NCBI GenBank assembly: GCA_025345505.1 | Contig: JANVCC010000040.1 | Coordinates: forward strand, 9,764,023-9,828,022 | Length of the DNA: 64,000 nt | DNA from: Todiramphus chloris collaris | Lineage: Eukaryota > Chordata > Aves > Coraciiformes > Alcedinidae | Direction: 5' to 3' | Shown here: piece after piece, positions 11,870 to 24,836 of the stretch | Position numbering within the stretch: position 1 is the first letter of the stretch | Layout of the letters: each line of letters starts with the position of its first letter | The notes under the pieces: generated by a model | The model's input: the letters and a program-made list of their open reading frames with translations, nothing else | The model's database searches: none | Told to the model about the DNA's origin: nothing | Position numbers and translations under genes: made by a program

Positions 11870-12620
11870 TAGATTTTCCCCCCAAGCATGTCTTACCACC
11901 ACTTCCATCTGCATCATCCCAGACACTTCTTAAGTATTTCCCACTTCCTGCTTTTGCCCTCCCCTTCTTATCCCTGGTCTTAATGATAAATTCAAAGAAG
12001 ACGGAAGAATTACAGTATGATCTCTCCTTCTCTTTGGGGTCTCTCTGCTTCTCCCCCTTTATGACTTTTTTGCTTCTTTACTGTCTCAGAAATGGGAGCT
12101 CTAGTTTATTGCCCTCTTTTAAGCCACGACAGTTTTATTTCTTGGTCTCCTTTGGGCAAAGAGAGAGGTTACCATGTCTTAAGCTTTTTTTCCTCTCAAC
12201 TTCTCTGTTTTCTCTGGCTATTTACATTCAAGGCTCCTTATATATTTTGAGTTCCTTTTCATCCTGGGCATCGTCTATTTAGTTCCAGCTTCCTGCTCTA
12301 CAGTCTCTCATCTTCAGGGGGTCTCTTGCTACCTGAAACTCAGAATCAGAGGTCTATCATCAACCTTCATGTTCTACTGCAGGACTTGGTCTCTGCTCTC
12401 TATGTATTTTCACTCTAGGTCATCATATTTAGATTTGTCAAAAATCATGCAGTTTCTCTCTGCAGAACATCTCTGTGGTACAGAATACTGGCTGGCACCT
12501 CCTTGACTGAACTTTGATCCATCCATATGGTTATTGCTGTGAGGATCTTCTCTGCTTGTCCCTAGAGGACACTGCAGCCTCTCACATCGACTCTGACTGC
12601 AGAAAATTGTTTTTCTTTGG
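11870..12620. other. Strand-asymmetric pyrimidine-rich tract
   Basis: For about 750 bases the plus strand is strongly biased to C and T (many ctct, cttc and tccc words), with purine runs few and short. An open frame at 11983-12282 follows from this bias and reads as a low-complexity leucine, serine and phenylalanine string. The block may be an old purine-rich retroelement inserted on the minus strand, or simple sequence with mutational or transcriptional strand bias. No family is recognisable. Confidence 0.4.
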
Positions 12621-15600
12621 TGCTTACAAAATCCTGAAAGTGTTTACCAGTGCACTGTAGAGCAGCTTGTAGCAGCAAATAGTATCAGTTGTGTTGTTTC
12701 CTTGTACTTGGTGATCTGTACTCGCTTTTTCTCTGTGCTCTTACACGTAGTCCTTCCTAAAAGCAGTCAAACCAAGACTCAGAAAGTCTTCTTTCATTTA
12801 GTGTTGGCAAAGTAGAGTGCAGCTGTTGCCTGTGTTGAAGACAGCCAGCCGTGGGGTACAGGATTACAGGTGTTTCAGTGGGGTCTGCCTTGTTCCCTTG
12901 AGCACGTTAGTACTCGGTGCTTCCCACGGCCCCACGCAGAGCAGAGAGCAAGGAGGTGATCTTGCAGGACAGAGATGCGGTGGGTGCAGTTCTGCTGCCT
13001 CTGGCTGCCCTGAGCTGCTCCTTGCAGCGGTGCCGTTCTGAGGTTAGGAAAGCACACCGGCATCAGGAATCTACAGTTTCAGCTTTTACAGATTTGGGGG
13101 AGTTGATGGGAGTGTTCAGCGAGAAGCGGCAGGCTGTCTGGGATGCTTGGATAGCCACACCTTCCTGTTCCCTGTGTGGCTGGATCCCATAGAACCACTG
13201 TCTTATTTTAATTTTCTTAACACATCTCATTATTATTATTCATGGGAGTTAAAAGGCAGGAAGGTCATAACCTGATTGTTGTAAGCCTGATTTCATCTGC
13301 CAGACTGGCAATAAAGGAATTATCTCTTGTTTTGGAGTCATTTTCCGAGAGTACACAAACCCACCAGGTCCTTTTCACAGCTTCTCTCCTGGCTTCACAC
13401 CTATCATCAAAGTTCAGAGTGGAGTGGCAGAAAGCATCAGGTGCAGGGCCCCACACTGACCTTGCCAGCTAGGGCTGCCTTGTGTTCCTGAAATTGTTTT
13501 CTTAGGAGTCGGCCGATTGTGTAATTTCTTCCTCCTTTTTTGTCTTGATGGTTATTATGATCTCTGTTCTGTGTTTATAATAACGTGTGTTTACTAATAG
13601 TGTGGTGGCATGCACTGCCAAGCTGCTTCTGCTAACAATAAAAAAAGGGAAAATTGATATTTATGGAGACTTGGGGGCTGGCCGGGCTGTAGCTCTTGAT
13701 TTTTATTGTAGCTGACTGCAGGCTTCTCAGAAACGAGAATCTGTATCTCATTGTGTAGAGCTGGTTTCCATTTCAATCTGGGTCCCATTATTAGGGGTTG
13801 GTTTACATTCTGTAAGGTTAGCCATGTGCGGATTCACACAAACAAATACGTAATTTATGTCTGTAGCTTTCACTTGCGGTCTTTAAACCTCCACCTATTT
13901 GAAATGTCTCTGGAAGGGGATAAGAGGAACTACAATGTTCCTCTTCCTAATGGATGGGTACGTTGTATAACAACAAGCAGTCTAATAAAACCAGTTTGAA
14001 TGAATTTCCACTCCGTACTGAGCCACCAGGGCAAGAGTGAGCTGTGTTAGGGAGGAGCATTGCAGGAGATGTGAATGGCCACAGCTCATGCTGCGTATCT
14101 CCTGTGGCTATGCACAGGACCCCATCTCCAGGATTGTCATCAGCCCAGCATGCTTCTCCAGAATCAGCTACTGCTTGGAGCTATCTTCATACCATCCATT
14201 GTGGTTTTCAGGTTCAGGGTGTTTCGTCTCTGGAGAACCTTTGCAGTGGTTCACAGACAGTGTAAGAGGCAAAGATTAATTCCCAGAAAAGCTCTCAATC
14301 TCTGAGAGCAAAGCGGTTCTGCTTGGGCAAAGATTTCACCCTGAATGATCAACTCCACCTTGGTAGAGAAGGGATATTGGAATCCTAACCATGCATGAGA
14401 ATATCAGCTGTTGGGGTGGAGGCTTCTTCTAAAAAGTGTCTGTAAGTGGAGCTACGTGTCAGTGGACAATTGCTTCCTTTGGAGGAATATATTATGCCAT
14501 GCCAAGGAGGTGACTTGGCAGAGATGAAGCCTTTCTAGGCAAGATGCCTGGAGAAAGGCAGCTGGCACTGTCTGCCTCCAAGCTGGGGCTTTGCTTGACA
14601 CTGCAGACAAGGACAAGGGAAGTTGTGCTGAAATCAAAGAGCATCAAGGGCATCCTTCTCTCTTTCCCTTCTACAAGTACAGTTCTCTTGGCCTCAGGAG
14701 ACTCCAGGTCTCTCTTTTCAGCTCCAATGGAGGGCTTGGTTTGTTGCCAAGCTGAATACTAGAGCTTCCATTCACCTCTTAGGTATTATTAATGAGGTCT
14801 CCTTCCTTCTTTTTCTTCAAATTCTGTGCAAGCAGGGTTTGTGTAACTCCTAGCTTTTTGGGTTTCCCCTGTGGCTGCTAACCCAAAGTTCTCATAGAAG
14901 AAATGGTGACTTAACCTTTTTGCTGACCAAACAGGATCGTGACGGTGTCTGAGTAAAAAGGACCACCTGGAAAAGTACCTTTTTCTCTGAAGGATAAGTC
15001 ATTTCTTTAAACTTTGTGGTAACAGGGGGTTTGTTTTTCCTCCTCTGAGTCTCCCCCCAGTACCAGCCCAGAAGCCATTCACACTGCTGACAAACAGGCT
15101 CGGTGAGGACAGACACTTGCACATCTAAACTCTCCCGCTTCGATTTATATTGTCCCGGGTTGGACATAAAGTATACTATATATCCTCTTATACCAGTCAA
15201 TCTGCTTTATGCAAGTGATAGAAACAGATTCTTTTCATGCCAGAAGTGATGCCAATTACATATTATTTGATTAGGAGTTTGTTACTTTGAGTCTCTGATG
15301 GTTAGGGCGAGGAGGAGAATGGTATTTCAGCAGTAGTGGGTTGCCCTGCAGTACAGCTGCATTATAGAGCAACTTATACACATGAAACTTTTAACAAGCT
15401 TAATGAATTTAAGCTGACTTCTTGAGAACTTGAACTGTGCAACTCTATAGTCTCTAGACAAAGTTATGTTACAAGAACATGTAAACATCATGTGTCTGAT
15501 CCGTCCTTTTCCAGTCATACATTTTCTCAATTACATGGGTGCAGAATATGTGCTCCGCTTTCTGTTCCCATAGTTTCCATTGAATCCCACTTCATAACCA

Positions 15601-17197
15601 CATGGAATAAAGGAAATATGAAGTATGTCTCTGTTCGGAAAGCTTCCTGGTTTTTTTACCTGGATCCATAGTTTGTTTACACATAGGATACTAACCATGT
15701 TTAAATCTTAAAAAATGAAAACTTTTTAGTTAGGGAAGAAAAGCCTAACAGCCTCAGAACAAATGAAAGCTTTCATTTACATAAGGCAGAAAAATGAGTG
15801 TCAAAATGAGTTCAGAGGTGGCAGCAGCCCTTAATTTTGAACATTCTCTGTGGTGAATTGTTCTTCCTGGGGTCTGACTGAACAAACAATATTAGCTCTG
15901 GCTGTCGTCTTGTGATAAGGCTTCGTGGAGAATGTCACTTGAGAAGTATGTGTGCTTTTGTGGTGTTAAATGCGCTACTCTTTATGACCGTTGGTTTTCT
16001 TCTGCTTCTCAAACAAGAGCTTCGTATTTGTGTTGAGCACACAGTATTTTTAATATTAATATTAGATTTGAAATGCTGTCCAGATCCTTGGTGACTACAA
16101 GCTGGCATAACTTCTTTGGGGACAGTAAAGCATTGGCACACGTGCTTCCCGACACTTTGCTTGTTCCTATTGTGTGAGCTGCTTTCAGGCAACCCAGCTT
16201 CTTCGGCAGCTACTGGCCGTGCCCACCAAAATTTGTACTGTAGATGTGTTTCATACCTCTCAGTTTTGCCTATGTGTTGGATTCAGGAATGTATTGAGCC
16301 ATCCTATGAGAACTTTTCCAAGCGGGGTTAGTATCTCCCCTCTGTGCCATCGCCTGCTCCCTCGCTGCTTTATAACCCCTCTCACTGTGAAGCTGTTTTC
16401 ATAATATTCTTATGAGAGGTGTTCCCCCAGGGATGTGACTCACCTCTTCGGGGCTGTTGGCATCTTCTGCTGGCAGCCGGGAGAGGCTGATGGAGGGAAA
16501 TGCTCCTGCAGACAGCCCTCTCCACAAAGCCATTGGGAAGGGGGAGCTCACAGGAGGGAGCAGATTCTGCATTGGAAAAAAAATTAAAACATTAGCTTGC
16601 TGCTAGTAATTTATTACGACCGGACTGTGTTCTTACTGCAGAACCTCATAAATAAGATTGCATTTAGATTTTCCAAGGATGGAGTGAGGACTTTTAAGGA
16701 TCATCCTGAAGGAAACATATTTGTATCATCACTGTCTTTAAATTACTGCTCTTTGTAAACTAGTAGAAGATTGTGGGTTCAGGGATTACTAATAAATACA
16801 GTGTATTGAACTGGGATATGTGTGAAAAAACAGTTTTTATTTTTTTATTACTTTAGCTCTAAACTTTTCTGTAACACCTGGGGATGCTCTGAGGGGTCAG
16901 TTTTCAGTAACATAGGTAACACTTCTGCATGAGAGCTATAAATTAAAGGCAAACAGATTTCTGATGGTAGACGTTATTGTAGCAGAAGAGTGATTTACAT
17001 CAGCTGACTCTGGCTTTTGGAGAGTAAATGACACCAGCTTGGACCCCTGAGCTTTCCTGAAGCAATGGGGTGGATCTTTAGCTGGAAGAGGGGAGTCAAT
17101 TCAGGTAGAGTCAGGAGGACCATGGGCACTTGCACAAGCTGAGGATTATGTCTCAAGCTCGTTGTCCATGTTCAGTGTAAACCGTATTGTGTAGCAA
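12621..17197. other. Unique non-coding sequence
   Basis: No gene or repeat family was recognised. Small (ATT)n runs such as 13229-13240 are present. The open frames on both strands are under about 100 codons and overlap one another. AT-rich stretches alternate with more neutral ones. Confidence 0.6.
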
Positions 17198-17283
17198 TGA
17201 GCCTTTCATTGTATTTTCTCTCCCTTGTCCAGCTGAGGGGCTTTGGTGGGCACCTGGCCTCCAGCTGGGGTCAACTCACCACA
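17198..17283 (+). mobile_element. Fragment of an endogenous retrovirus LTR (3' tail)
   Basis: The final bases match the 3' end of the LTR at 49591-50047. They share the 'ctttggtgggcacctggc' type segment, then a 'ggggtcaac' segment, and end in tcaactcaccaca. The upstream part, gagcctttcattgtattttc followed by tctcccttgtccagctgagg, also fits the R-U5 end of this common bird LTR group. The promoter half of the LTR is missing or too decayed to see. No retroviral coding sequence lies next to it. Orientation is taken from the 3' CA end. Confidence 0.7.
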
Positions 17284-20200
17284 GGTACCTTGATGAAGGA
17301 GACATGGAAACTCTCAGGGAGAGGCTTTAGGGGAGCAAGACTATGAGGCAGTGGGGCTTCTGTTAAAGTGCGACTCTGCTGTGGGGAGGTCAGTGGGTAT
17401 TTAAGAGCATCAGATGCTGTAAGTCTGGTACACGAGACTTAATCTGTTGAAGCTGGAAGGGAGGGACTGAAGAGGGAAAGGATCCACTTTTCTAAACATC
17501 TTCCTCTTAGAGAAAAAAGATTTTCATGACAGCCAGAGGCAATGAGATGCTGTGTTCCTGTTAAATAATTCTGTTAAGCCCAGACAGAACTCATGTGGGA
17601 ATGACGAAAACATGAGTAGTTCAATAGGGCACAGCTTGATGTCCCAGTGACTTTGAGATTGTTGGCCTCTGAAGGAAATTAGAGTTGTCAGACTGTCCCT
17701 GCAGCGTTGCCATGTGGGTCAGGGGCTAACGCTGCAGTTAGTCAGCGGTGTTTGTTGTGGACCACAGGGAGAGACTCTGGACCCCATTTTCTATCACACT
17801 AGTGGTGACCAAACGTTAACTGCTGTCACACAGTAAAACTTGCCTAGCACGGAGACACCCATCTTGTCTATGGAGCTGGTTCTTCCAAGCATGGAGTTGA
17901 GGCCCATTAGATAGAAGAACATTGTCATTATCCTCCTTCATGTAATTTTTGTTCTCCTTCTAGGGAGAGCCCCACTGTGGCGTCACTCAATTTACCTCCA
18001 AAAGAGGGCTTTTTGTTTTGCTTACTACTTTAACTTCTTACAAGTACCCTCGTTCCAGTCTTGGTTCATCAGTGAGTATTTGTACGTACCAGTGGAAAAT
18101 GGCATCAAGCTATGTTATGTTTTTAGTGCTGGTTCCCGCAATAGGGTAGTGTTGTCTCAGTTTAAAACCAGGAAAATTAATTACTAAGGGGTTCAGGTTT
18201 GTAAAGGTTTGTTGTGACTGCACTTTTGGAGTGTTGAGCCCGTGTCAGGATGTGCTGTTGGACCCAGGCTGTCTTACGAGAAGCATTTGCTAAGTGGAGA
18301 CACTGAAAGCATATGGAGAATATATGTTCAGTGTTTCAATTTTAATTTCGTAGCAGCAATGGTCAGAGAGTTGCTGTTCTTAAAGAAATGGAGAGGGGGC
18401 AATTAAAAACACAAGATGGGGAAGGGAGTGTTTGCTGTTTCCTTTTATTGTTAGTCATGAATTAATGTCTTTTATTAACGTAAAACCTTTCAACCTAAAG
18501 TAAATGCAAACGCTTTGCTAACTACAGTCTGTCTCAAGGCTACTCTTCATTGGAGGGCATTTCTGTGCAGAGGTGTAGGTGCAGCATTATAGTTGTCATT
18601 GAGCTGTCTGTAGTAAAATTATGTATTTCCAGAAGCCCACCTACAACACACGTTCAGCCACAGGCTTCTACTTGGTGTAACTTGCACCGAAGCCTGCGTC
18701 ACACCCTCTGCGCTGAGGTTGCGCTCTGGCCAGTTGGAGAAGAAATGGTTCAAACGTGTGTCAGGCTGACCAGCAGGTCTCGTTGGGTTGTGAAAATATA
18801 AAAGCAGGAATGCTGCTCTTTAGCTTGACGCAGAAGTGGTTCCCAGCAGCTCGGGCTGCTCAGGTTTATGTCTGGAAGGGGACCTGCTGTGAAGATCCAG
18901 CTGAGCATTGTGCAGTTGCCCAAGGAACTGAAGGCAACACTTCAGCCCAGACACTCAATAAACCTCTTCAGGTTTTGTTGGCGCAGATGTTCTTCATTAC
19001 CACAGTGGATCAGGTGCTGAGGGGTTTTTTTTTCCCCTAACCATCATCATGGGCTCCCCATGCCAACCTGGGAACAATTACTCAGTCCATATTCAGAAGG
19101 AGGGGGTCACCTATGGAATCTATAGCAATGTTGATGACCTCATCTGCATACCCTGGTGCAGAAGCTGCCCTGGTATTTGGCTGATCAGATCCCCTTTGTA
19201 ACCCAGCGGGGCCTGTTCTGCTCATACCGCACAAGCACACGGTGGAAAACGCACTTTTTCTGTGTCTCATTTTCCTCTGAGAGGATAACTGCTTGGATTC
19301 ATACTGCACTTGAAATTTCACATACCTTAGTTAGTTGTGATTAATGCAAATGAGAGAGGTGATTGCTCCCAGGATGGGTAAAGCATAATAGTTAAAACCA
19401 AGAGAACTGGAAGAAGGCACTGGGAAAGAAGTAGACTATCTTCCCCAGAGGGATCCAGGAAAATTAGACTAATAACATAAGGTGTGTTGGCTGGAGTGAA
19501 GCTTGAAATAAATTTAGTGGGTTTTGCTTTCACACAATGTAGTTGCATGTAGGTACATGGTTGTTGTTGGAAGAGCTCTGGATAAATCCCTGTCTGGATT
19601 GTTTGTCTCTGTGTCAGAGTCTGGCAGTAGGTTTGGGGAAACCTGGTGCTGCATTTCATGTAGCGTTTTTCTTGTGAATATTAGTGCATGAAAATAAAAT
19701 ATGCTTTTAATGAGCATTTGAGTGAATACAAAAGTAAGCCCAATAGCAGCATAAGCACAGTCGGAATGAAGTTCTGAGTCGGGGAAACGGAGGGAGGGGA
19801 CAGTGACTAATATTTGCAGTTCTTGCCATGATTGTCAGCTGTACATTTTGATGACGTATGCAAGGCAACCTCTTGTCTAAATGCATCAAAATCAGATGGA
19901 GAGATGTGGCAAAGTGCCATGCGCTGCTCAATTGCAAACCCACCAGTCTGCACGGGTGTCCCTCAGCGTGCCATGAGGAGCTGCCAGCTCCGCCTCCCCT
20001 TTCCTAGGTCATGACATACCTGGGCTGTTGGCACTGCAGCATAACCTTTTATTTCCTATCAAATCTATCTGCCTACCTGGGGCTTCGGTACGTGGCAGCA
20101 CAGATAATAGTGTGCTTTGACTCTGAGCAGATGGCGTTTTTGTGTGTCATCTATTCTCAGCAGCAACTTCTGTAACAGCTTTTTACTCTGTTACTTGCGT

Positions 20201-21714
20201 TACTGGTTCTGCTTCCAAGAGGCTCACAGCATCCCTTGGATAGAGCAGCCCTGCAGCTGCTGGGAGTAGACACTGTTCTGTGGTGTAGTCTCAGTGCAGT
20301 TGCACATAGTTTGTCCTAATAGGATAAATGTTTTGCATCACCATCTGTGACTTTCTGCTCCTCTTCATCACTGTCATTCTGAAAACTATAGCATTTAGTA
20401 TTTGTATTTATAGCAGAGCCTCCTACCCAGACTAAAATGAGGATTCTCTTTTGCTGGTCACTAAGTGTCTGCTACATAGCCTAGGGAGACCTCTCATATG
20501 GGCTGTGTTGTGGTGGGACAGCATTCTCACACCCACCACTCACCCTTGAAGAAGTTACAGGTGTAAAGAGTCACCAAGTTACCTCCAAAACACATCAAAA
20601 CTTAGGTAATTCTGCCCTGGATAAGGTCATTTTTGTTCATGGATTTCACTCAAATAAAATTTCCACTGACATTTTGAGAACTAAATGTTACTGTGATAGG
20701 TACAAATATGGAAAAAAGGTGGTATGGTCTTGTCTTGAGAAAATCTGACTTGTGTGTTCATGGAAAAAAGTCAAGTCAGCCTAGAAGCATGCTTCCTATT
20801 TGCCTAGATCAAAAATGTTCCTGGACAAGAGACAGTCATTGCTGCTTCACAGAGACCTTGTGTCTAAGGAGGTGGCATTCCTCTTGGCAATGAAATTGCA
20901 TTTCAGGAGGTTGATGACGTCCGCGGAAACCTAGTGAGCCTGCAGATAGCGGGCAGAAGACTTCTGGGAAACAAGCTCCTTCACCTTGCAGGCTTACCAG
21001 AGTTGACACAATTCCTTGGGATATTGCATCTTTGAGCGTAGGGGAGTTCCTTCCTCCTCCATCTGGTAACTACGCTGTCGGTGACGTGTTTTCATGACAT
21101 TGTAGGGCTGATAAATTGGGTGGGTTTTTTTGTTTTGTTTGGGCTTTTTTTGAGAGTCAGGGAGGAACTGGCAGGAACATTTTGCCTTTCTCATGACGTT
21201 GTCTAGGAACAGGTAACATACCTGGGATCTGGAGATGTGAATTGTTAGTACTTTCCTGGAAGTTCATGGCATCCTCCAGCAGTGGTAGATAAAGCCCCGC
21301 AGCACAAGGTAAAAGGCTCAAGAGGAACCTGACTTCTCAAGAGGTATGATAGTACATCTGTGGCCAAGGGGAAACCTCAGACCTTTCAAGTACGTCTATT
21401 TGGTATTTTCTGTTGTCTTCAATAGGAAACAAGCAAAGCCTTTACAAGCAAGCTGAATCCTGTGGGAATTTACAGGAGACCTAATCCATGCTTTGTGTTC
21501 TGTGACAACAGAACCCTTGCAAATGATCTGCTATGGAATACATGGGAAATTTGGAGCTTGTTGCATTGTACCCACCCCTTATTTGTCTTTTGTCACCAGT
21601 GTCTACATCAGTGCCAAAAGGCAAATAGCATGAAAACAGAACTACACTTTTATTAATGCAAGGGCTTCCTGAAACTCATGGAAGAGACACATTGATTCTT
21701 AGCAAGCTGAAGAA
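17284..21714. other. Unique non-coding sequence
   Basis: No gene was recognised. The stretch at about 18430-18530 is AT-rich with several ATTAA-type cores and resembles a conserved non-coding block. A reverse-strand frame at 19082-19321 reads rather like protein near its C-terminal end but matches nothing known to me and lacks supporting signals. Confidence 0.6.
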
Positions 21715-21800
21715 TCCAGGAGCATGAGAATCCCATCCTGGATCAGTCCAAGGGTCTTCCTTGACCCAGTCTCTAACAGAGGGAGAGTATTTGAGGAGAA
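21715..21800 (+). repeat. Possible ancient amniote CR1-like remnant
   Basis: The sequence around 'catcctggatcagtccaagg' and 'gacccagtctctaacag' resembles the well-known turtle and crocodilian repeat that carries a 'gggtcagaccaa...ggtccatctagcccagtatcctgtct' type core. The match is patchy, as expected of an insertion older than birds. The same core is better preserved at 28712-28800. Confidence 0.35.
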
Positions 21801-24574
21801 AGAACACAAGAAGCTTTGTTTCTTTTCACAAATTGGAAATATAGCAAAGTTTTTTTTTGAAAGATACTTCTAAACTACTGCCCAATGCCAAAGAAAGAAG
21901 AGCAGTGTTTTCCATCAATCTGCAAGATGTCTGATGGAGTTCAGTCGTACTATCTACCTGTCCAAATTAACAGGCATAACTGTTTCCAGTATTTGAGCCT
22001 CCAGAAAAGTTCATGCTCCACAACTACAGAGATCATATGATGGCTGGAAGGGAATTTTGACTTCTTTACTGTTACTATTTTAGAGTCACCTGGAGAATAG
22101 CTTTAAAAAATGTGGAGCATCCCAAAACTTACCTCTTCCTCCTTACAAAGGGAACTTAAATCCCAAAATTTGAATCCCTGCTATAGTTTTACAAACTCCA
22201 CAGTGAGCTGAAGTTATTGTTAACAGGAATATATCCTCTTCTAGGTGTGCAGTCTCAGCAAGGCGGTGATGGGCACATCAAACAATTTATTTATAAAAGA
22301 TTGTCTATTGCTGTTAGACTCTTATGCTTCAGCTATAAGTCTGCTTTCCTAATTAGTACAGAGGGTGAAGGCTTGACTTTGTGTATGCTGGGACACGCAG
22401 GGCCACCAGAGGATGACAATCCAAGTAACTCACAGAGGGCTTCAAGTTGGGCGGTGAAGGAACTTGGCTTAGAGTAGTGCTTGCTTCTTCTGCTTGTGTT
22501 TCTTTAGAGCATGTACTTAATAACTTCCTGGGCTTACTCAAGGCTTACATTCACAGGACCAAGAACCCAACTACTTTCTAGGTCAACATCCCTGATCTCC
22601 TTCAACTTATCTTTAACTCGTATAACTTTGGGCATCTTGAAATAACACTAGATGTATCCAGAGAGCCTTTTGGCCCTTCAGGCCTCCTAGACGTCTCTGT
22701 GTGGGACAGCAGAGGTTATACTTTTTGGAGGGATGAGTCATATGCTTGCCATAGGCAGAGAATCAACTATTCCATGGACTAAGATCCCCTTCAAGCTGGC
22801 CAAGCAGAAAAATTGGCTTTAACTATAAAGGTAGCTGGTGCCTTGCCGTTCACTTGGAGGTGAGAGGAGTTGGAGAGCTGCCCCTGTGGGTGTACTTCAA
22901 AAATAGGGACAGAAGTGAGGAAAATGTTAAAATGGAGAGCAAATGCCAGTTAAAGAGCCTGTTATAAACACCTCTGAAGGCTCGCTCACTGATGGAAGGC
23001 TCAAGTGCTAATACTGAACAGCAACTCTCATGGCCAGCTAACAAAAGGAGGGAGGCTTGGCTGCTAGCTCTCGAGAAAACTTTATTAAGAAACATACTTT
23101 TCAACATGCAATTACAACACATTGCTTCCAAAACAGGTAAATTTATCTCCAGGTTTAAAAAGTGATTTAATAACATGGAGGTATCCGCAGTTTTCCTTCT
23201 GAGGGAGCTGGGAATCGCTTCCTTCGGCTAATCTCAGGGTTTGCTTCTTTTCATGTGGCTTCCTGAAATGCTTCAAGCCTCCAATCGCTGTGTAAATAGA
23301 TCTGCTTCTTACAGAAAACTTTAATTGGTAGATCCCCCAGCATCGGCGTGTGGTCACTGTCTTTTGATGAGTTTTACAAGTGGAAGAACGGAGGCACTTG
23401 GCAGGAGAGCGGGAGAACAGGTGAGATGGCCTTCAGTACAAGCTCCTTAGAGGCTGGGGGGCTTGTCAGCTCCCTAGAAAAGCTCTGGAACTTCGGCTTC
23501 TGAAGATGTATGTCTTCTGCCAGCTTACCCTGGAACACAGATTCACAGAAAGTCAAGTGCTTTGATCACTCCTGTTATCTACATGTTGACTCTCCCAGTT
23601 CTGGGTCAGACACGTGCCATGGCCAGTACTTACCAACCCCTAAGCCCAACTTCTGTGTGGCTTAGACATGGCTACATCTGCTGTGGCTGGAACAGGCTTG
23701 TCAGGCAGGGAAACTCGGGTGCAGGATGGGCACAGGTAGCTCGAGCCATCTGCCTCCAGCATCTTCAGCCTGATACTGTTGAGGTTAAGTTCAGTGTAGT
23801 CTGAACAGCAAAGGACTTTGTCACGGATATAATAGAAAACATGTCAGCAGTGGGTTTCTTCTGACCTGTGTATTTGTGATGTGGGACTTGGGTGGGACTG
23901 GACTCGCTGCCATTTCCTGCAGGCAGGGTCCTTGCCAGAGCCTGATGTGGATGAACTGGGTTCATTCCTTTAAAGAATGCCTGTTGAAAAAGCACGGGAC
24001 CTGTCCTTTTCATAATAAATACCATTTGGGGGTTGTTTCCATCAGAACTGACTCTGAGAACCGATTATCTTATAACTCCTTTTTTTTTAAAAGTCATCAT
24101 AACTTTTCTGCCTTTTCTTTAATGTACAGTTGTGTATAAGCCTTGGGTTTTTCTCAGCTTTTACTCATTTTTGTGACTTTAACCTTCCACCTGCCTGGTT
24201 TGCTTCAAGGCATGCTTCGAATGTCCCAGACATAATGACTTTAACAGTGTGTCCCTCCTGTAAGTAGCAGTTCACAGCAGTAAGACACCCAGAGACCAGG
24301 TTTTAATCAGCCTTGACTGAAGACTAAAAATGATTCACTCCTGTCAGCACTGGGCAACACAACAAACAGCTCTCCAGCAAATCGCTTAAGCAGAAATATG
24401 TTGGCATGTTTCTATAGCAACTAAGGAAAAATATTTCACACAAAAGTCCATCTGCTGCAACATAGAGAGAGATCTGGCCAAGGATCCCGTTATAAATTAA
24501 TCTTAATTTGCAAATTTTATTTTTGCAAACCTCAGGCAGCCACTTGCACAAAAAGGCAGAATGCGAGTGAGAGG

Positions 24575-24720
24575 AGAGACAATTGATTTTTAGACAGAGG
24601 CTGTCAATTAATCAACTAACTGGTCATTAATTTGGGAAGCGGTGATTGTCTGAGGATGACGAATCACAGTGCATTTGAGAGGTATTCATCTTCATTGCTG
24701 TTTACCAGTCAGACTGCATC
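24575..24720. promoter_or_regulatory. Enhancer-like block with clustered homeodomain cores
   Basis: Within about 145 bases there are a caattg element, overlapping attaatca and cattaattt sites and a tgattgtc motif of PBX/MEIS type. The block lacks repeats and lies just before the long T run. Regulatory function is inferred from motif density only. Confidence 0.2.
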
Positions 24721-24791
24721 ACACCATCTTGTCCACAGCGTATTTGGAAACACACTTTATTTTTTGAAAGGAGGCTAGTAGCAAGCATCCA

Positions 24792-24794
<3 letters not shown>

Positions 24795-24832
<38 letters not shown>
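24795..24832. repeat. Homopolymer T38
   Basis: Thirty-eight consecutive T residues, flanked by aata and aaaccc, form the longest simple repeat in the window. On the minus strand it reads as A38, but the sequence that would precede it there has no AATAAA signal and no element body, so a retroposon tail is not supported. Length is likely variable between individuals and uncertain in an assembly. Confidence 0.95.

Positions 24833-24836
<4 letters not shown>

Noticed and set aside
16430-16570. GC-richer segment that might be an LTR or CR1 piece
   Set aside because: No landmark phrases of either family were found.
19082-19321. Minus-strand frame with a protein-like C-terminal stretch
   Set aside because: Could not be matched to any family, is short and lacks splice or start signals.
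23374-23556. Minus-strand frame after an acceptor-like ctgtgttccag
   Set aside because: No suitable donor and no recognisable protein, so not called as an exon.
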